A stretch of 64,000 bases of DNA from Vibrio toranzoniae (GCF_024347655.1 NZ_AP025514.1:2170001-2234000), one strand, 5' to 3'; counted from the first letter of the stretch, positions 18,728 to 29,623 are shown. Notes: generated by a model not told the origin, from the sequence alone. Translations and numbers: made by a program.

Positions 18728-20593
18728 TTACTGACCTTGGCCAACTACGTAATATTCAACGTCCGCGTTTTTGCGAAGTACGTTTAATACATTAGTAAGA
18801 TCTTGCTGGTTGCCAACTCGCTCCAATTGAGCGCCAATTTGAGTGCTGTAAGCCGGGTTGACTTCAGCCGTTACTTTTGAAAGCTCAACAACAACAATAT
18901 TACCGTCTTGGTCTTTAGACTGACCGAATACAGATTGACCGTCTTCTGGTTTCGCTAAAGCGAATACAGAAGATGCTAATGGAGAGTTACGGTCTATCGT
19001 TTCAAGTTCAGTGAACTCAAGATTATTATCCGCCAGTACTGCTTCATTTCCTTGCTTAAGTTCGTTCACTAGAGAAACACCTAGCTCAATCGCTTGTTGC
19101 TCCGCTTGAACAGCAGACAATGCAGCCACAACTTGATCTTTCACTTCAGCTAGAGGAAGAACGGTTTCGTCACGAGTTTCTTCTACACGAACAACAATCA
19201 CGTGCTCAGGTGCAACTTCGATAACTTCAGAGTTTAGACCATCTTCTTTCACTTCAGGACTCAAGATCGCTTGCATAACTGCTGGTGTCATGAGGAGTTC
19301 TGGAGCATCAACTTGAGAAATGAAACCCGTTGTTGTGATCTTAGCGTTAATAGCTTCAGCTGAATCGACCAAAGAATCTGGGAATTCAAATGCCACTTTC
19401 TCTAGTTCAGTTTGCTTCTCGTAGAACTGGTCAACAGCATGTTGGTCTATAAGCTCTTGCTTAATCTCAGCCGCCACTTCTTGGTAAGACTGAACTTGAG
19501 ACGCTTTTAGCTCGTCTAACTTGATGATGTGATAGCCAAAATCAGACTTAACTAAACCAGTTGTGTCGCCAAGAGCTTCAAGAGCAAAAGCTGCATCTTC
19601 AAACGCTGGGTCCATAACGTCGCGTTCAATCCAGCCTAGGTCACCACCAAGGTCAGCACTGCCGAAATCATCTGATTTCTCTTCAGCTAGCGTAGCAAAA
19701 TCAGCGCCTGCATTTAATTCTTCTAGGATTGACTGAGCTTTCGCTTCGTCATCGCCTTGAACTAGGATGTGGCTAACTTTACGTTGCTCTTCAGTTGAGT
19801 ACTTGTCTAGGTGCTCTTGGTAGTATTTCTGCGCTTCTTCATCACTAACTTCAAGCTGAGACTTAAGTGCTTCAGCAGAAAGCTCAATATAAGATACCTT
19901 AGCCTGCTCTGGGCGAGTATAAGCTGCTGGGTTCTCTTGGTAGTACTGTTCGACTTGTTCGTCAGTTAGCTCGATGTCTTTCGCAAGGTCAGCAACAGAC
20001 AGTGTCACTGTACGAATGTCACGAGTTTGAGCAATCAGTTTGCTTTGCGTATCGATTTCACCTTGAAGAACAAATTCACTGCCTTGAAGCGCAGTAACAA
20101 GCTGGTTACGCATTAGGTCGCGACGCATGTATTCAGCGAAGCTTTCTGCGCTGAAGCCTGCACGACGTAGTGCCGATTGGTAAACTTCTTGGTCGAATTG
20201 ACCAGCCGTTTGGAACTGAGGCATTTCTAGAATCATGGTACGGATTTGAGAATCACTGATTCGTAGGCCTAGAGACTCGGCTTGTTGCTCAAGTAGAACA
20301 TCGTTGATCATGCGATCAAGGACGGATTTACGGAAAGACTCTACGTATGCAGGGTCTGCCAGCATTTGAGCAAAGTAATCACCAAGTTGAGACTGCATGC
20401 GATTGCGTTCATTTTGATAAGCCTGTTCGAACTCACCACGAGCAATTTCGGTGTTGCCAACTTTAGCCGCTGCGTTATTGCCGCCACCGGTGATGTAGCT
20501 GCCCACACCTGCGAATACAAATGACAGGATAATCAACCCAAGGATTATTTTTACCGCGATGCTATTCACGCCTTCGCGTAATCGATCCATCAT
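18728..20593 (-). CDS. ppiD: Periplasmic folding chaperone PpiD
   Basis: A 621-residue SecYEG-associated chaperone anchored in the inner membrane. The N-terminal helix (IILGLIILSFVFAGVGSYI, about 16-34) is the anchor. A SurA-like N-terminal chaperone domain follows (about 40-240), then a parvulin domain at about 265-365 (KVSHILVQ ... DLGGDLGWIERDVMDPAFEDA) and a C-terminal chaperone region. The length matches E. coli PpiD (623). It helps newly exported proteins leave the Sec channel. It follows hupB in the conserved tig-clpP-clpX-lon-hupB-ppiD order. Confidence 0.96.
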   Translation of the reverse strand: MMDRLREGVNSIAVKIILGLIILSFVFAGVGSYITGGGNNAAAKVGNTEIARGEFEQAYQNERNRMQSQLGDYFAQMLADPAYVESFRKSVLDRMINDVLLEQQAESLGLRISDSQIRTMILEMPQFQTAGQFDQEVYQSALRRAGFSAESFAEYMRRDLMRNQLVTALQGSEFVLQGEIDTQSKLIAQTRDIRTVTLSVADLAKDIELTDEQVEQYYQENPAAYTRPEQAKVSYIELSAEALKSQLEVSDEEAQKYYQEHLDKYSTEEQRKVSHILVQGDDEAKAQSILEELNAGADFATLAEEKSDDFGSADLGGDLGWIERDVMDPAFEDAAFALEALGDTTGLVKSDFGYHIIKLDELKASQVQSYQEVAAEIKQELIDQHAVDQFYEKQTELEKVAFEFPDSLVDSAEAINAKITTTGFISQVDAPELLMTPAVMQAILSPEVKEDGLNSEVIEVAPEHVIVVRVEETRDETVLPLAEVKDQVVAALSAVQAEQQAIELGVSLVNELKQGNEAVLADNNLEFTELETIDRNSPLASSVFALAKPEDGQSVFGQSKDQDGNIVVVELSKVTAEVNPAYSTQIGAQLERVGNQQDLTNVLNVLRKNADVEYYVVGQGQ

Positions 20594-20659
20594 AATTTAA
20601 GTGCTCTCCGGATATGAAGCATTGGCTTCAAAATAAAAAATCTATTCACGCGATATTAT

Positions 20660-20693
20660 CAGAAAAAGAAATGCGCATCAGTAGGATGCGCAT
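20660..20693 (-). terminator. Terminator between hupB and ppiD
   Basis: ATGCGCATC (20671-20679) and GATGCGCAT (20685-20693) form a perfect 9-bp stem with a 5-nt loop. On the minus strand it is followed by TTCTTTTTC. It would end the abundant hupB message and leave ppiD to its own promoter. Confidence 0.8.
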
Positions 20694-20815
20694 AATTTAA
20701 ATAAGTTCAATGTGTTCTGCACATATACTGCTCAATAGTGAAAGACTACTTTTCAAACAGTAAACGCATTTTACTACCTTCCCCCTCTCAAAACCTGAGG
20801 TTTCAGTAATAAAAA

Positions 20816-21088
20816 TTAGTTACATGCGTCTTTAAGAGCTTTACCCGCTTTGAAGCCTGGTACTTTAGCTTCTGCGATTTGAATCTCTTCACCCGTTTTT
20901 GGATTACGACCTGTACGAGCAGCACGAGTACGAACACTGAAAGTACCAAAGCCAACAAGTGCAACTTGGTCGCCTGATTGTAGCGTTGTGCCAACGGCTT
21001 CGATGAAAGCATCTAGAGCGCGGCCAGCTGAAGCTTTAGAGATGTCTGCGTTTTCTGCGATTGATTCTACTAGTTGTGTTTTATTCAC
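20816..21088 (-). CDS. hupB: DNA-binding protein HU-beta
   Basis: A 90-residue nucleoid protein starting [18 protein letters not shown] (GTG start). The dimerisation helices and the DNA-binding beta arm ([30 protein letters not shown]) are typical of HU. The chosen GTG has AGGGGA 7 nt before it; a longer frame from 21109 adds seven residues that HU lacks. Its position behind lon identifies it as hupB rather than hupA. Confidence 0.96.
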   Translation of the reverse strand: MNKTQLVESIAENADISKASAGRALDAFIEAVGTTLQSGDQVALVGFGTFSVRTRAARTGRNPKTGEEIQIAEAKVPGFKAGKALKDACN

Positions 21089-21204
21089 TGTTTTTCCCCT
21101 ATGTGTCATCTGTAACTATTTCTCGATGACGGTACGTTCCATTTTGGTTTTAATTTAGCCGCAAGCCTTGTTGCAAAAGGGATTGCAGCTTTAGTCGAAT
21201 AACT

Positions 21205-21253
21205 TAGCGTCCAAAAAAAACGCTGACAAGCCTTTTCGAGCCTATCAGCGTAA
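21205..21253 (-). terminator. Terminator of lon
   Basis: CGCTGA (21221-21226) and TCAGCG (21245-21250) form the stem. On the minus strand T8 follows. The internal loop is long (18 nt), so the structure is less perfect than others in the window. Confidence 0.65.
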
Positions 21254-21280
21254 TTCTTTACTTATTTTTGCTACGCATCA

Positions 21281-23632
21281 CTATTTTTTCACGTCAAACT
21301 CGACCCCTGACGGATCTCGTTCTAAAGCAACTTTCAGTACTTCATCAATCCACTGTACTGGGATAACCTTCAAGTCAGCGATTACGTTGTCTGGAATGTC
21401 TTCCAAATCACGTTCATTGTCCTTTGGAATCAGAACTGTTTTGATGCCGCCACGGTGTGCTGCAAGTAGTTTTTCTTTCAAGCCACCAATAGGTAAAACT
21501 TCACCACGAAGGGTAATTTCACCTGTCATACCCACTTCAGCTTTCACAGGGTTACCCGTTAAGCTAGACACGAGTGCCGTACACATTGCGATACCAGCAC
21601 TTGGGCCATCTTTTGGTGTTGCACCTTCAGGTACATGAACGTGAATATCACGCTTCTCATAGAAATCTGAATTAATACCCAGCTTTTCAGCACGAGAACG
21701 AACCACAGTCATGGCAGCTTGAATCGACTCTTTCATCACATCACCAAGAGAACCGGTTTGCGTCAGCTTACCTTTGCCTGGCGTTGATTCGGTTTCGATA
21801 GTCAGTAGATCGCCACCCACTTGTGTCCAAGCTAGACCAGTTACCTGACCAATACGATTGCTTTCATCCGCTTTACCGAAGTCATGACGTTGTACACCTA
21901 AGTACTCTTTCAGGTTATCAATGTTAACCGTTACAGACTTAAGGTCGCTGTCTAGCAAGATGTTCTTCACTGCTTTACGACAGATCTTAGAGATTTCACG
22001 CTCTAGGCTACGCACACCCGCTTCACGCGTGTAATAACGAATGATGCCGATGATTGCTGAGTCTTCAATCTCAATCTCATGAGGCTTCAGGCCGTTACGT
22101 TGAACCTGCTTGTCCAGTAGGTGACTCTTAGCAATGTTCAGCTTTTCGTCTTCTGTGTAACCAGATAAGCGAATCACTTCCATACGGTCTAGTAACGGGC
22201 CAGGAATATCCATCGAGTTAGACGTTGCAACAAACATGACATCTGACAGATCGTAATCTACTTCTAAGTAGTGATCGTTGAATGAAACGTTTTGTTCAGG
22301 GTCAAGAACTTCCAATAGTGCCGAGGATGGGTCTCCGCGCATATCAGAAGACATCTTATCGATTTCATCTAATAGGAACAGTGGGTTCTTAACACCAACT
22401 TTAGACATCTTCTGGATCAGTTTACCCGGAAGTGAACCGATGTAAGTACGACGGTGACCGCGGATTTCCGCTTCGTCACGTACGCCACCAAGAGCCATAC
22501 GAGTGTACTTACGGCCCGTTGCCGCTGCAATCGAACGACCTAGCGAGGTTTTACCTACACCAGGAGGGCCAACAAGACAAAGGATTGGACCTTTTAGCTT
22601 GTTAATTCGATTTTGTACTGCCAAGTATTCAAGGATACGTTCTTTAACACGCTCTAAGCCGTAGTGGTCTTCATTCAAGACCTCTTCTGCTTTCGCTAAA
22701 TTCTTTTTAACTTTTGAACGTTTAGCCCAAGGAACACCAACCATCCAATCAATGTAGCTACGAACTACTGTCGCTTCAGCAGACATTGGCGACATCATTT
22801 TCAATTTTTGCAGTTCTTGCTCGGTTTTCTCGCGAGCTTCTTTAGGCATTTTTGAATCTTCGATCTTCTTCTTCAAAGTCTCGAATTCATCAGGTGCATC
22901 GTCCATCTCGCCAAGTTCTTTCTGAATCGCTTTCATTTGCTCATTCAGATAATACTCGCGCTGAGATTTCTCCATCTGTTTCTTAACACGGCCACGAATA
23001 CGTTTTTCAACTTGCAGGATGTCAATCTCTGACTCCATTTGGCCCATCAAGAATTCCAAACGTTCAGTGACATCTGAAATTTCTAGAACGTGCTGCTTGT
23101 CTACTAATTTAAGGGGCATGTGCGCTGCAATGGTATCGGCTAGGCGTGCTGCCTCGTCAATACCATTTAGCGACGTTAGAACTTCTGGTGGAATCTTTTT
23201 GTTTAGCTTAATAAAGCCTTCGAATTGATTGATCGCACTACGAACAACCACTTCTTGTTCTTTGTCGTCAAGCTCGGAAGTTACAACGTATTCTGCATCT
23301 GCTAAGAAAAATTCACTTTCTTTGAATTGATTAATTTTTGCACGCTGCTGACCTTCAACAAGTACTTTTACAGTACCATCGGGGAGCTTGAGCAATTGAA
23401 GAATGGTAGCAACGGTACCTACATCAAATAGGTCTTCTATTGAAGGTTCATCAGTGTCCGCTTCTTTCTGTGCTACAAGTAGTACTTGTTTGTTAGCTTC
23501 CATTGCCGATTCAAGGCAAGTAATCGATTTTTCACGACCAACAAACAATGGAATAACCATATGTGGGTAGACCACTACATCACGTAGAGGTAGCACGGGG
23601 ATTTCGATACGCTCGGAACGTTCCAAGTTCAT
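21281..23632 (-). CDS. lon: ATP-dependent protease Lon
   Basis: A 783-residue LonA protease (E. coli 784). It has the N-terminal substrate domain (about 10-300), the AAA+ module with [15 protein letters not shown] and the Walker [11 protein letters not shown], and the C-terminal protease domain. The catalytic serine is in [15 protein letters not shown] and the catalytic lysine in [17 protein letters not shown]. It removes misfolded and short-lived regulatory proteins in the cytoplasm. A sigma-32-type promoter lies at 23668-23695, so it is probably heat-shock induced on its own. Confidence 0.98.
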   Translation of the reverse strand: MNLERSERIEIPVLPLRDVVVYPHMVIPLFVGREKSITCLESAMEANKQVLLVAQKEADTDEPSIEDLFDVGTVATILQLLKLPDGTVKVLVEGQQRAKINQFKESEFFLADAEYVVTSELDDKEQEVVVRSAINQFEGFIKLNKKIPPEVLTSLNGIDEAARLADTIAAHMPLKLVDKQHVLEISDVTERLEFLMGQMESEIDILQVEKRIRGRVKKQMEKSQREYYLNEQMKAIQKELGEMDDAPDEFETLKKKIEDSKMPKEAREKTEQELQKLKMMSPMSAEATVVRSYIDWMVGVPWAKRSKVKKNLAKAEEVLNEDHYGLERVKERILEYLAVQNRINKLKGPILCLVGPPGVGKTSLGRSIAAATGRKYTRMALGGVRDEAEIRGHRRTYIGSLPGKLIQKMSKVGVKNPLFLLDEIDKMSSDMRGDPSSALLEVLDPEQNVSFNDHYLEVDYDLSDVMFVATSNSMDIPGPLLDRMEVIRLSGYTEDEKLNIAKSHLLDKQVQRNGLKPHEIEIEDSAIIGIIRYYTREAGVRSLEREISKICRKAVKNILLDSDLKSVTVNIDNLKEYLGVQRHDFGKADESNRIGQVTGLAWTQVGGDLLTIETESTPGKGKLTQTGSLGDVMKESIQAAMTVVRSRAEKLGINSDFYEKRDIHVHVPEGATPKDGPSAGIAMCTALVSSLTGNPVKAEVGMTGEITLRGEVLPIGGLKEKLLAAHRGGIKTVLIPKDNERDLEDIPDNVIADLKVIPVQWIDEVLKVALERDPSGVEFDVKK

Positions 23633-23667
23633 ATATTTCTCTCTTCCGCTTTAACTTATAAAGCAGT

Positions 23668-23695
23668 ATATGGGGCTTAAACGACTGGATTCAAT
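23668..23695 (-). promoter_or_regulatory. Sigma-32 (RpoH) promoter of lon
   Basis: On the minus strand ATTGAA (-35, 23695-23690) is followed after 14 bases by CCCCATAT (-10, 23675-23668). This fits the heat-shock consensus CTTGAA-N13/15-CCCCAT with one mismatch at the front. Transcription would begin about 30 nt before the lon ATG. Confidence 0.82.
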
Positions 23696-23703
23696 GGAAG
23701 AAT

Positions 23704-23737
23704 AAAAAAAAGGAGGTAATTGCTTACCTCCTTTTTC
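23704..23737 (-). terminator. Terminator of the tig-clpP-clpX unit
   Basis: AGGAGGTAA (23711-23719) and TTACCTCCT (23724-23732) form a perfect 9-bp stem with a 4-nt loop, flanked by A and T runs on both sides. It lies 28 bp after the clpX stop and just upstream of the lon promoter. Confidence 0.93.
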
Positions 23738-23764
23738 AATTTGAGCGTGCAGTCTAAAAAAGAC

Positions 23765-25045
23765 TTACTCTGCAACCGCTGCTTGGTTATCTGAGTTGCT
23801 GTAAATTAATAGTGGTTCTGACTCACCATTAATTACTGACTCATCAATCACAACCTTGCTTACATCTGTAGAAGATGGCAGTTCATACATAGTTTCTAGT
23901 AGAACCCCCTCCAAAATAGAGCGTAGACCACGAGCACCTGTTTTACGGTTCATTGCTTTCTTAGCAATGGCACGTAAAGCGTCTTCGCGGAATTCTAGCT
24001 CTGTATCCTCAAGTTCAAATAATGCTGCATACTGTTTCGTCAGTGCATTCTTTGGCTCACAAAGGATTTGGATTAACGCTTCTTCATCAAGCTCTGTCAG
24101 TGTTGTTGTAACAGGTAGACGACCGATGAATTCTGGAATTAAACCATACTTCACTAGATCTTCAGGTTCTACTTGAGTGAACAATTCACCGATAGTTTTG
24201 GTTTCGTCTTTTGAACGCACTTCTGCGCCGAAGCCGATACTTGAACCTGTTTCTACACGTTGCTCAATCACTTTATCTAGGCCTGCAAACGCACCACCAC
24301 AGATAAATAGGATCTTAGACGTGTCCACTTGCAAGAACTCTTGCTGTGGATGCTTACGACCACCTTGAGGTGGAACTGAAGCCACGGTACCTTCAACAAG
24401 TTTTAGTAGAGCTTGCTGTACACCTTCACCAGATACGTCACGCGTGATTGATGGGTTTTCAGCTTTACGAGAAATCTTGTCGATTTCATCAATGTAAACA
24501 ATGCCGCGTTCCGCTTTCGCTACGTCGTAATCACATTTCTGAAGCAACTTCTGGATGATGTTTTCAACATCTTCGCCCACGTAACCCGCTTCGGTTAGTG
24601 TTGTTGCGTCTGCCATTGTGAATGGAACGTCTAGGAAACGAGCCAGTGTTTCAGCAAGTAGTGTTTTGCCACTACCAGTAGGACCGATAAGAAGAATGTT
24701 ACTCTTACCTAACTCTACGCCTTCAGCCGTTGTATCACCATTACGTAAACGCTTGTAGTGGTTATATACCGCAACTGCTAGCACTTTTTTCGCGTATTCC
24801 TGACCGATTACATAGTCGTCAAGATGCTCACGAATCTCACGCGGCGTTGGCAGCGATTCAGATTCTTTCTTAGGAAGAACATCTTTAATTTCTTCACGAA
24901 TAATGTCGTTACATAGATCGACACATTCATCACAAATGTAAACAGAAGGACCTGCGATTAACTTGCGAACTTCGTGTTGGCTTTTGCCACAGAAAGAGCA
25001 GTAAAGCAGTTTACTGCTACCACCCTCTTTGCTTTTGTCTGTCAT
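23765..25045 (-). CDS. clpX: ATP-dependent unfoldase ClpX
   Basis: A 426-residue AAA+ unfoldase that feeds ClpP. The N-terminal zinc domain has C16, C19, C38 and C41 (YCSFCGKSQ ... [10 protein letters not shown]). The Walker A is [15 protein letters not shown], the pore loop GYVG is in [13 protein letters not shown], the Walker B is [12 protein letters not shown], and an IGF-like ClpP-docking loop is present as SIGFGAEV. It lies 81 bp behind clpP on the same strand. Confidence 0.98.
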   Translation of the reverse strand: MTDKSKEGGSSKLLYCSFCGKSQHEVRKLIAGPSVYICDECVDLCNDIIREEIKDVLPKKESESLPTPREIREHLDDYVIGQEYAKKVLAVAVYNHYKRLRNGDTTAEGVELGKSNILLIGPTGSGKTLLAETLARFLDVPFTMADATTLTEAGYVGEDVENIIQKLLQKCDYDVAKAERGIVYIDEIDKISRKAENPSITRDVSGEGVQQALLKLVEGTVASVPPQGGRKHPQQEFLQVDTSKILFICGGAFAGLDKVIEQRVETGSSIGFGAEVRSKDETKTIGELFTQVEPEDLVKYGLIPEFIGRLPVTTTLTELDEEALIQILCEPKNALTKQYAALFELEDTELEFREDALRAIAKKAMNRKTGARGLRSILEGVLLETMYELPSSTDVSKVVIDESVINGESEPLLIYSNSDNQAAVAE

Positions 25046-25126
25046 TCGCTAACCTCTTAGCCTGTACTCTCTATGTTTGAGTGTATATCAATTTGAATCA
25101 CTTTGCGTTAAACAATTGCCTTGCAA

Positions 25127-25753
25127 TTATTGGCCGCGATGATTAAGAACTGAATCCACCAAACCGTATTCTACTGATTGCTCAGCAGACATGAAATTGT
25201 CACGATCTGTATGTTGCTCAATAACTTCTAGAGGCTGACCTGTGTGCTCCGCCAATAGCTTATTTAGCTTTTGTTTGATCGTTAGGATCTCTTGCGCATG
25301 AATTTGAATATCAGACGCTTGACCTTGGAAGCCGCCAAGTGGCTGGTGAATCATCACACGTGAATTTGGAAGCGCGTGACGCTTACCAGGAGCACCACCC
25401 GCTAGTAAGAATGCTCCCATAGAGCACGCTTGACCCATACATACTGTGCTCACGTTTGGCTTGATGAACTGCATTGTGTCGTAAATAGACATACCTGCAG
25501 TTACGCTACCGCCTGGTGAATTGATGTAAAGATAGATATCTTTGTCTGGGTTTTCTGATTCCAAGAAAAGCATTTGAGCCACGACAAGGTTTGCCATGTG
25601 GTCTTCAACTTGACCGGTTAAGAAAATGATACGTTCTTTTAACAGACGAGAATAGATATCGTAAGAGCGTTCACCACGGGAAGTTTGTTCAACCACCATA
25701 GGAACTAACGCGTCCATAATCGATGGCATTGTATTTTTTTCTTGGTAGCTCAT
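25127..25753 (-). CDS. clpP: ATP-dependent protease subunit ClpP
   Basis: A 208-residue serine protease. Ser111 ([11 protein letters not shown]), His136 (MIHQPLGG) and Asp185 (TDRDNF) form the triad, at the same precursor positions as in E. coli. A short N-terminal propeptide (to about residue 14) should be removed. It forms the barrel used by ClpX and ClpA. The 105-bp gap from tig contains two inverted repeats. Confidence 0.98.
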   Translation of the reverse strand: MSYQEKNTMPSIMDALVPMVVEQTSRGERSYDIYSRLLKERIIFLTGQVEDHMANLVVAQMLFLESENPDKDIYLYINSPGGSVTAGMSIYDTMQFIKPNVSTVCMGQACSMGAFLLAGGAPGKRHALPNSRVMIHQPLGGFQGQASDIQIHAQEILTIKQKLNKLLAEHTGQPLEVIEQHTDRDNFMSAEQSVEYGLVDSVLNHRGQ

Positions 25754-25773
25754 ATTCTTATGTCCCTAAAATA

Positions 25774-25835
25774 AATGGCCCGAATGATTAAATCATACGG
25801 ACCATTGTTAGCAGAATTGTTGACCGTACGTCAAC
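25774..25835. other. Structured tig-clpP intergenic region: two inverted repeats
   Basis: The first is a 33-bp imperfect palindrome: arms 25774-25788 (AATGGCCCGAATGAT) and 25792-25806 (ATCATACGGACCATT) pair at 13 of 15 positions with a 3-nt loop. The second is GTTGAC (25819-25824) with GTCAAC (25830-25835) around CGTAC. Neither has a T run. They may be mRNA processing or stability elements between tig and clpP, or protein-binding sites. Confidence 0.6.
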
Positions 25836-25858
25836 CTTCTACATCAGATATTACTATA

Positions 25859-27157
25859 TTATGCAGGTTGCTGATTCATTAGCTCGCTGAAGCTAACTTC
25901 TTTATCAGAAACTTGAGCTTTAGCGATGATTGCATCAACGGCTTGCTCTTCTAAAGCAACGTTACGCATGTTGTTCATCATTTGCTCGTTTTGCTCGTAG
26001 TAAGCAATAACTTCTGTTGGATCTTCGTATGCTGTAGCCATCTCTTCGATGATAGCTTTAACTTTCTCGTCATCAGCTTCTAGCTCTTCAGTCTTGATTA
26101 CTTCACCAAGAAGAAGGCCTACAACTACGCGACGTTTAGCTTGCTCTTCGAACAGCTCACGTGGAAGTTGGTCAGCAGCTTCAGTGTTGCCACCGAAACG
26201 TTGAGCAGCTTGTTGACGTAGAACACCGATCTCTTGATCGATAAGAGCAGAAGGTACGTCGATGTTGTTTTCGTTAACTAGACCGTCGATAGCTTGCTCT
26301 TTGATGCGGTTCTTAACAGCTTGCTTAAGCTCACGCTCCATGTTCTTACGAACTTCAGCTTTAAGACCTTCAACGCCGTCAGCAGCGCCGAACTTAGAAA
26401 CGAATTCTTCGTTTAGTTCTGGAAGTTCACGAGCTTCAACTTTGTTCAACTTGATAGAGAACTTAGCTGATTTACCTTTTAGGTTTTCAGCGTGATAATC
26501 TTCTGGGAAGTTTACGTCGATTTCGAATTCCATGCCTGCTGTTTTACCAACGATACCGTCTTCAAAACCAGGGATCATGCGACCAGCACCCATCTCTAGT
26601 GGGAAGTTCTCAGCTTTACCGCCTTCGAACTCTTCACCGTCGATAGAACCAACGAAGTCGATAGTTGCACGAGAACCAGCGTCAGCTGCAGCTTCAACTT
26701 CAGTCCAAGTTGCTTGTTGCTTACGTAGAGTTTCGATCATCTCTTCAACGTCTGCGTCTTTAACTTCTACTGCTGGTTTCTCAACAGTGATGTTTTCTAG
26801 ACCTTTCAGCTCAACTTCTGGGTAAACTTCAAAAGTTGCGTTGAATACTAGGTCAGCGCCTTCGCTGTTTTCAACTGGTGCGAAAGTAGGTGCGCCAGCT
26901 GGGTTGATTTTCTCTTTAACGATCGCTTCGATGAAGTGACGTTGCATTACTTCGCCCATCACGTCTTGACGTACTGCTTTGCCGTACATTTTAGCAACCA
27001 TCTTCATTGGCACTTTGCCTTTACGGAAACCATCGAAACGACGATTTTTCGCGATGTTGCGTAGTTCAGCTGTAACTGCATCTTCGATGTTAGCAGCAGG
27101 AACAGTAATATTAAGACGGCGCTCTAGGCCTTCTAGCGTTTCAACAGTAACTTGCAT
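25859..27157 (-). CDS. tig: Trigger factor
   Basis: A 432-residue ribosome-bound chaperone. The ribosome-binding signature [12 protein letters not shown] is at about residues 43-54. The FKBP-type peptidyl-prolyl isomerase domain is at about 150-245 ([16 protein letters not shown] ... [15 protein letters not shown]), and the C-terminal helical arms form the cradle. Length equals E. coli Tig. A ribosome binding site (GAGG) precedes the ATG. Its likely promoter is the heat-shock type site at 27553-27580, which would give a leader of about 390 nt. Confidence 0.97.
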   Translation of the reverse strand: MQVTVETLEGLERRLNITVPAANIEDAVTAELRNIAKNRRFDGFRKGKVPMKMVAKMYGKAVRQDVMGEVMQRHFIEAIVKEKINPAGAPTFAPVENSEGADLVFNATFEVYPEVELKGLENITVEKPAVEVKDADVEEMIETLRKQQATWTEVEAAADAGSRATIDFVGSIDGEEFEGGKAENFPLEMGAGRMIPGFEDGIVGKTAGMEFEIDVNFPEDYHAENLKGKSAKFSIKLNKVEARELPELNEEFVSKFGAADGVEGLKAEVRKNMERELKQAVKNRIKEQAIDGLVNENNIDVPSALIDQEIGVLRQQAAQRFGGNTEAADQLPRELFEEQAKRRVVVGLLLGEVIKTEELEADDEKVKAIIEEMATAYEDPTEVIAYYEQNEQMMNNMRNVALEEQAVDAIIAKAQVSDKEVSFSELMNQQPA

Positions 27158-27175
27158 TATATAAACCTCAAAACT

Positions 27176-27201
27176 GGCTCAGTAATCTGAGCATATGAGC
27201 C
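27176..27201 (-). other. Alternative hairpins just upstream of tig
   Basis: GCTCAG (27177-27182) can pair with CTGAGC (27187-27192), or GGCTCA (27176-27181) with TGAGCC (27196-27201). The two pairings exclude each other. They end about 20 nt before the tig start codon and could affect its translation. Confidence 0.4.
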
Positions 27202-27552
27202 GTAACTTAGCTTTAATTCAAAAGCCGACGTTGTTGGCTGCATCCTTGTGTAGTGCTCTATCCGAACACCTAATTTAAAATCGAGCATTGATGTCTGAAT
27301 TGACTATTCAACCAAACACCAGACTAATCAGCGATATCTTCGTTCTTCACACGCCGACTTGAACGTAATAAAGCTTGTTTTAAGAAACAAGAAAGGTATC
27401 TCCGATTAGCCTCAGGACAGAGATTTTAGACGCGACATTCTAGCGATCTGTTTAATCTCTGTCGAGCCGTTCACCTCTGCTTAATGATGAATGCTCTAAA
27501 TTCGTTCAACCAAATGATAAAAAAACAATCAAAACATCACTTAGCACAACAG
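27202..27552 (-). other. Long untranslated leader of tig (inferred)
   Basis: This gene-free stretch lies between the sigma-32-type promoter and the tig-proximal hairpins. It contains a 7-bp hairpin (CTTGTTT 27374-27380, AAACAAG 27385-27391). I see no tRNA, no riboswitch that I recognise and no convincing gene; a 44-codon frame beginning near 27290 on the minus strand has no ribosome binding site. Confidence 0.4.
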
Positions 27553-27580
27553 AAATGGGGACAATAGCGACTTTTTCAAG
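27553..27580 (-). promoter_or_regulatory. Sigma-32 (RpoH) promoter upstream of tig
   Basis: On the minus strand CTTGAA (27580-27575) and CCCCATTT (27560-27553) are separated by 14 bases, an exact match to the heat-shock consensus. It points at tig, about 390 nt away. No gene lies between. Confidence 0.85.
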
Positions 27581-27796
27581 GGAATCGAGGCCTTTTTTTG
27601 CTAAAAACCTTAAAAAGAGATCTTGCTCTTGTTTTACCCCTCAGAGTCGATAAGTTTTTCAACAATCTCTGTTACAAAGCCTTAACCTACAGCCATCTGT
27701 TGGCTCTCAATTTTCAGCTAAAACACCGTTATTAACTGCAATATACGAGAGAATACAGGCGTATTTGTTTTATCTAAGATTGAGCGGAGAGCCTTC

Positions 27797-29623
27797 ATGT
27801 TTCGAGCTTTGAGCCCCCCTTTACTGCTGGCAGTCACCTATTGTTTACTCATGGTCGTTGGTGGTCATTGGATCTGGGGATCAAGCCACCAAAATTTGTT
27901 AAATGGTCACCAATCCAAGCTAGATAGGTTTTCTGTTCATATATCTAGCCAATTGGACAAGTTCGCCCACATCCCGGAGCTGCTATCAAAGGATAAAGAA
28001 CTGATCGACGCCCTACATTCACCAAGCAATTCTGCCCAGATAGAACTCACCAACCGCTATCTAGAGCACGTCAACACAGTGATTCAGGCATCCGACACCT
28101 ATTTATTGGATAGCATCGGCACCACTATCGCGGCCAGCAACTGGAACCTTGAACACTCGTTTGTCGGGCGTAATTTTGCGTTTCGTCCCTACTATCAACA
28201 AGCGATTCTCGGCAATGAAAATCAGTACTTTGCGTTAGGTTCTACTTCGGGGAAACGGGGTTATTATTATTCCTTTCCTGTCTCCTACGCGGCTGAAATC
28301 ATTGGCGTGATTGTCGTAAAAATGGATTTATCACTGATTGAAACAAGTTGGAAAGGCAAACAGAGTTATTTTGTTGCTGACGATAAAGACCAGATTGTTT
28401 TTATGTCGAGTAATCCAGAATGGTTACTCAAAAGTCTCCAACCACTCAATAAAGCCCAACAGGCTCGAATTCAAGAAAGTAGGCAGTATCTAGATACAAA
28501 AATCGAGAGTCTGCATTTTTCAGGAGATTTGGAGAGCTCTACCAGCAGTATTAAGTCAACGCATAAACTCGTTCAAGAGCACTTTTTCACTTCCTCACGT
28601 TTTTTGGATGACCCCAAATTAACCGTCCGGGTATTCTCTCCGACACACTTAGTTTGGTGGGATTTGATCGCCTATATGGTGGTGTTGAGCTTAGTATTTG
28701 CGATTATTTATCTCACCATACAACTCAACAACCATCGCCAACAAAGACGTGCCCAGATCGATAGGCTGCAATCTGAAGCCAAACAAAAGCTGGAATTTCA
28801 AGTTCTTGAGCGCACATCAGAACTGCACGTTGAGATCAAGCACCGTATCGAAACAGAACAGATACTCAGACAGACACAAGACGAGCTAATACAAGCAGCA
28901 AAGCTGGCAGTATTAGGTCAGATGTCAGCAAGCATCAGCCATGAACTGAATAACCCATTGGCGGCTATTCGCAGTTATGCAGACAATGGCCGACTCTTTC
29001 TTGAAAAAGAGAAGACAGACCGAGTCGATGACAACCTCTCTCGGATTTCAGCACTGACGGATCGTATGGCAAAAATAAGCCATCAACTCCGTTCCTTCGC
29101 TAAGAAATCCACGGCAGAAGAGCTACACACGTTGCAGATACTGCCTATTCTTCATTCCTCAAAAGAACTGATGAAACCGCAGTTAAAGACTGAGCGAGTC
29201 AAAGTAAATGAGCTCCCTGAAATCTTCGACGCCTGCGTGCTCGCCAATGCGATTCAATTGGAACAGGTCATCATTAACCTACTGACCAATGCTGTTCAAG
29301 CTATGGAAAATCAAGAAGATAAACAATTGGCTATCCTGTTAGAGATTAGCGAATCAGATAACGCACAATCAAAAACTCTGTTGATTCATGTCGATGACAA
29401 TGGCCCCGGTTTTGTCTCGCCTACGACGGGACACTTTTTTGAACCCTTTCATACCACTAAAAAAAATGGACTTGGACTCGGGCTGTCGATTTCTCAACAA
29501 ATAATCAGCGGAATTAACGGCAAACTAGTGACAGGAGTCAGTCCGCAAGGCGGTGCTCGTTTTACTATTGAACTCCCGATAGTGTCCGACGAGCAACGTT
29601 CCAAAAAGAACAAAATGGACTGA
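27797..29623 (+). CDS. dctB: C4-dicarboxylate sensor histidine kinase DctB
   Basis: A 608-residue membrane kinase. A first membrane helix (about 8-28) and a second (about 288-310) bracket a periplasmic sensor domain of the PDC/PAS type (about 30-285, with DSIGTTIAASNWN and GRNFAFRPYYQQA as in other DctB proteins). A coiled linker follows. The phospho-accepting histidine is H382 (SASISHELNNPLAAIRSYA), and the ATPase domain shows NLLTNAVQAM, DDNGPGF and GLGLGLSIS. It senses succinate, malate or fumarate and phosphorylates DctD. The ATG follows GCGGAGAG. dctD starts 52 bp downstream. Confidence 0.93.
   Translation: MFRALSPPLLLAVTYCLLMVVGGHWIWGSSHQNLLNGHQSKLDRFSVHISSQLDKFAHIPELLSKDKELIDALHSPSNSAQIELTNRYLEHVNTVIQASDTYLLDSIGTTIAASNWNLEHSFVGRNFAFRPYYQQAILGNENQYFALGSTSGKRGYYYSFPVSYAAEIIGVIVVKMDLSLIETSWKGKQSYFVADDKDQIVFMSSNPEWLLKSLQPLNKAQQARIQESRQYLDTKIESLHFSGDLESSTSSIKSTHKLVQEHFFTSSRFLDDPKLTVRVFSPTHLVWWDLIAYMVVLSLVFAIIYLTIQLNNHRQQRRAQIDRLQSEAKQKLEFQVLERTSELHVEIKHRIETEQILRQTQDELIQAAKLAVLGQMSASISHELNNPLAAIRSYADNGRLFLEKEKTDRVDDNLSRISALTDRMAKISHQLRSFAKKSTAEELHTLQILPILHSSKELMKPQLKTERVKVNELPEIFDACVLANAIQLEQVIINLLTNAVQAMENQEDKQLAILLEISESDNAQSKTLLIHVDDNGPGFVSPTTGHFFEPFHTTKKNGLGLGLSISQQIISGINGKLVTGVSPQGGARFTIELPIVSDEQRSKKNKMD

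Noticed and set aside
25754..25858. Heat-shock promoter directly before clpP
   Set aside because: No CTTGAA/CCCCAT pair is present in this gap; the nearest heat-shock type promoter is upstream of tig.
27157..27292. 44-codon frame upstream of tig on the minus strand
   Set aside because: It starts near 27290 and ends just before tig, but has no ribosome binding site, and its sequence is low in protein-like features. It lies in the presumed leader.
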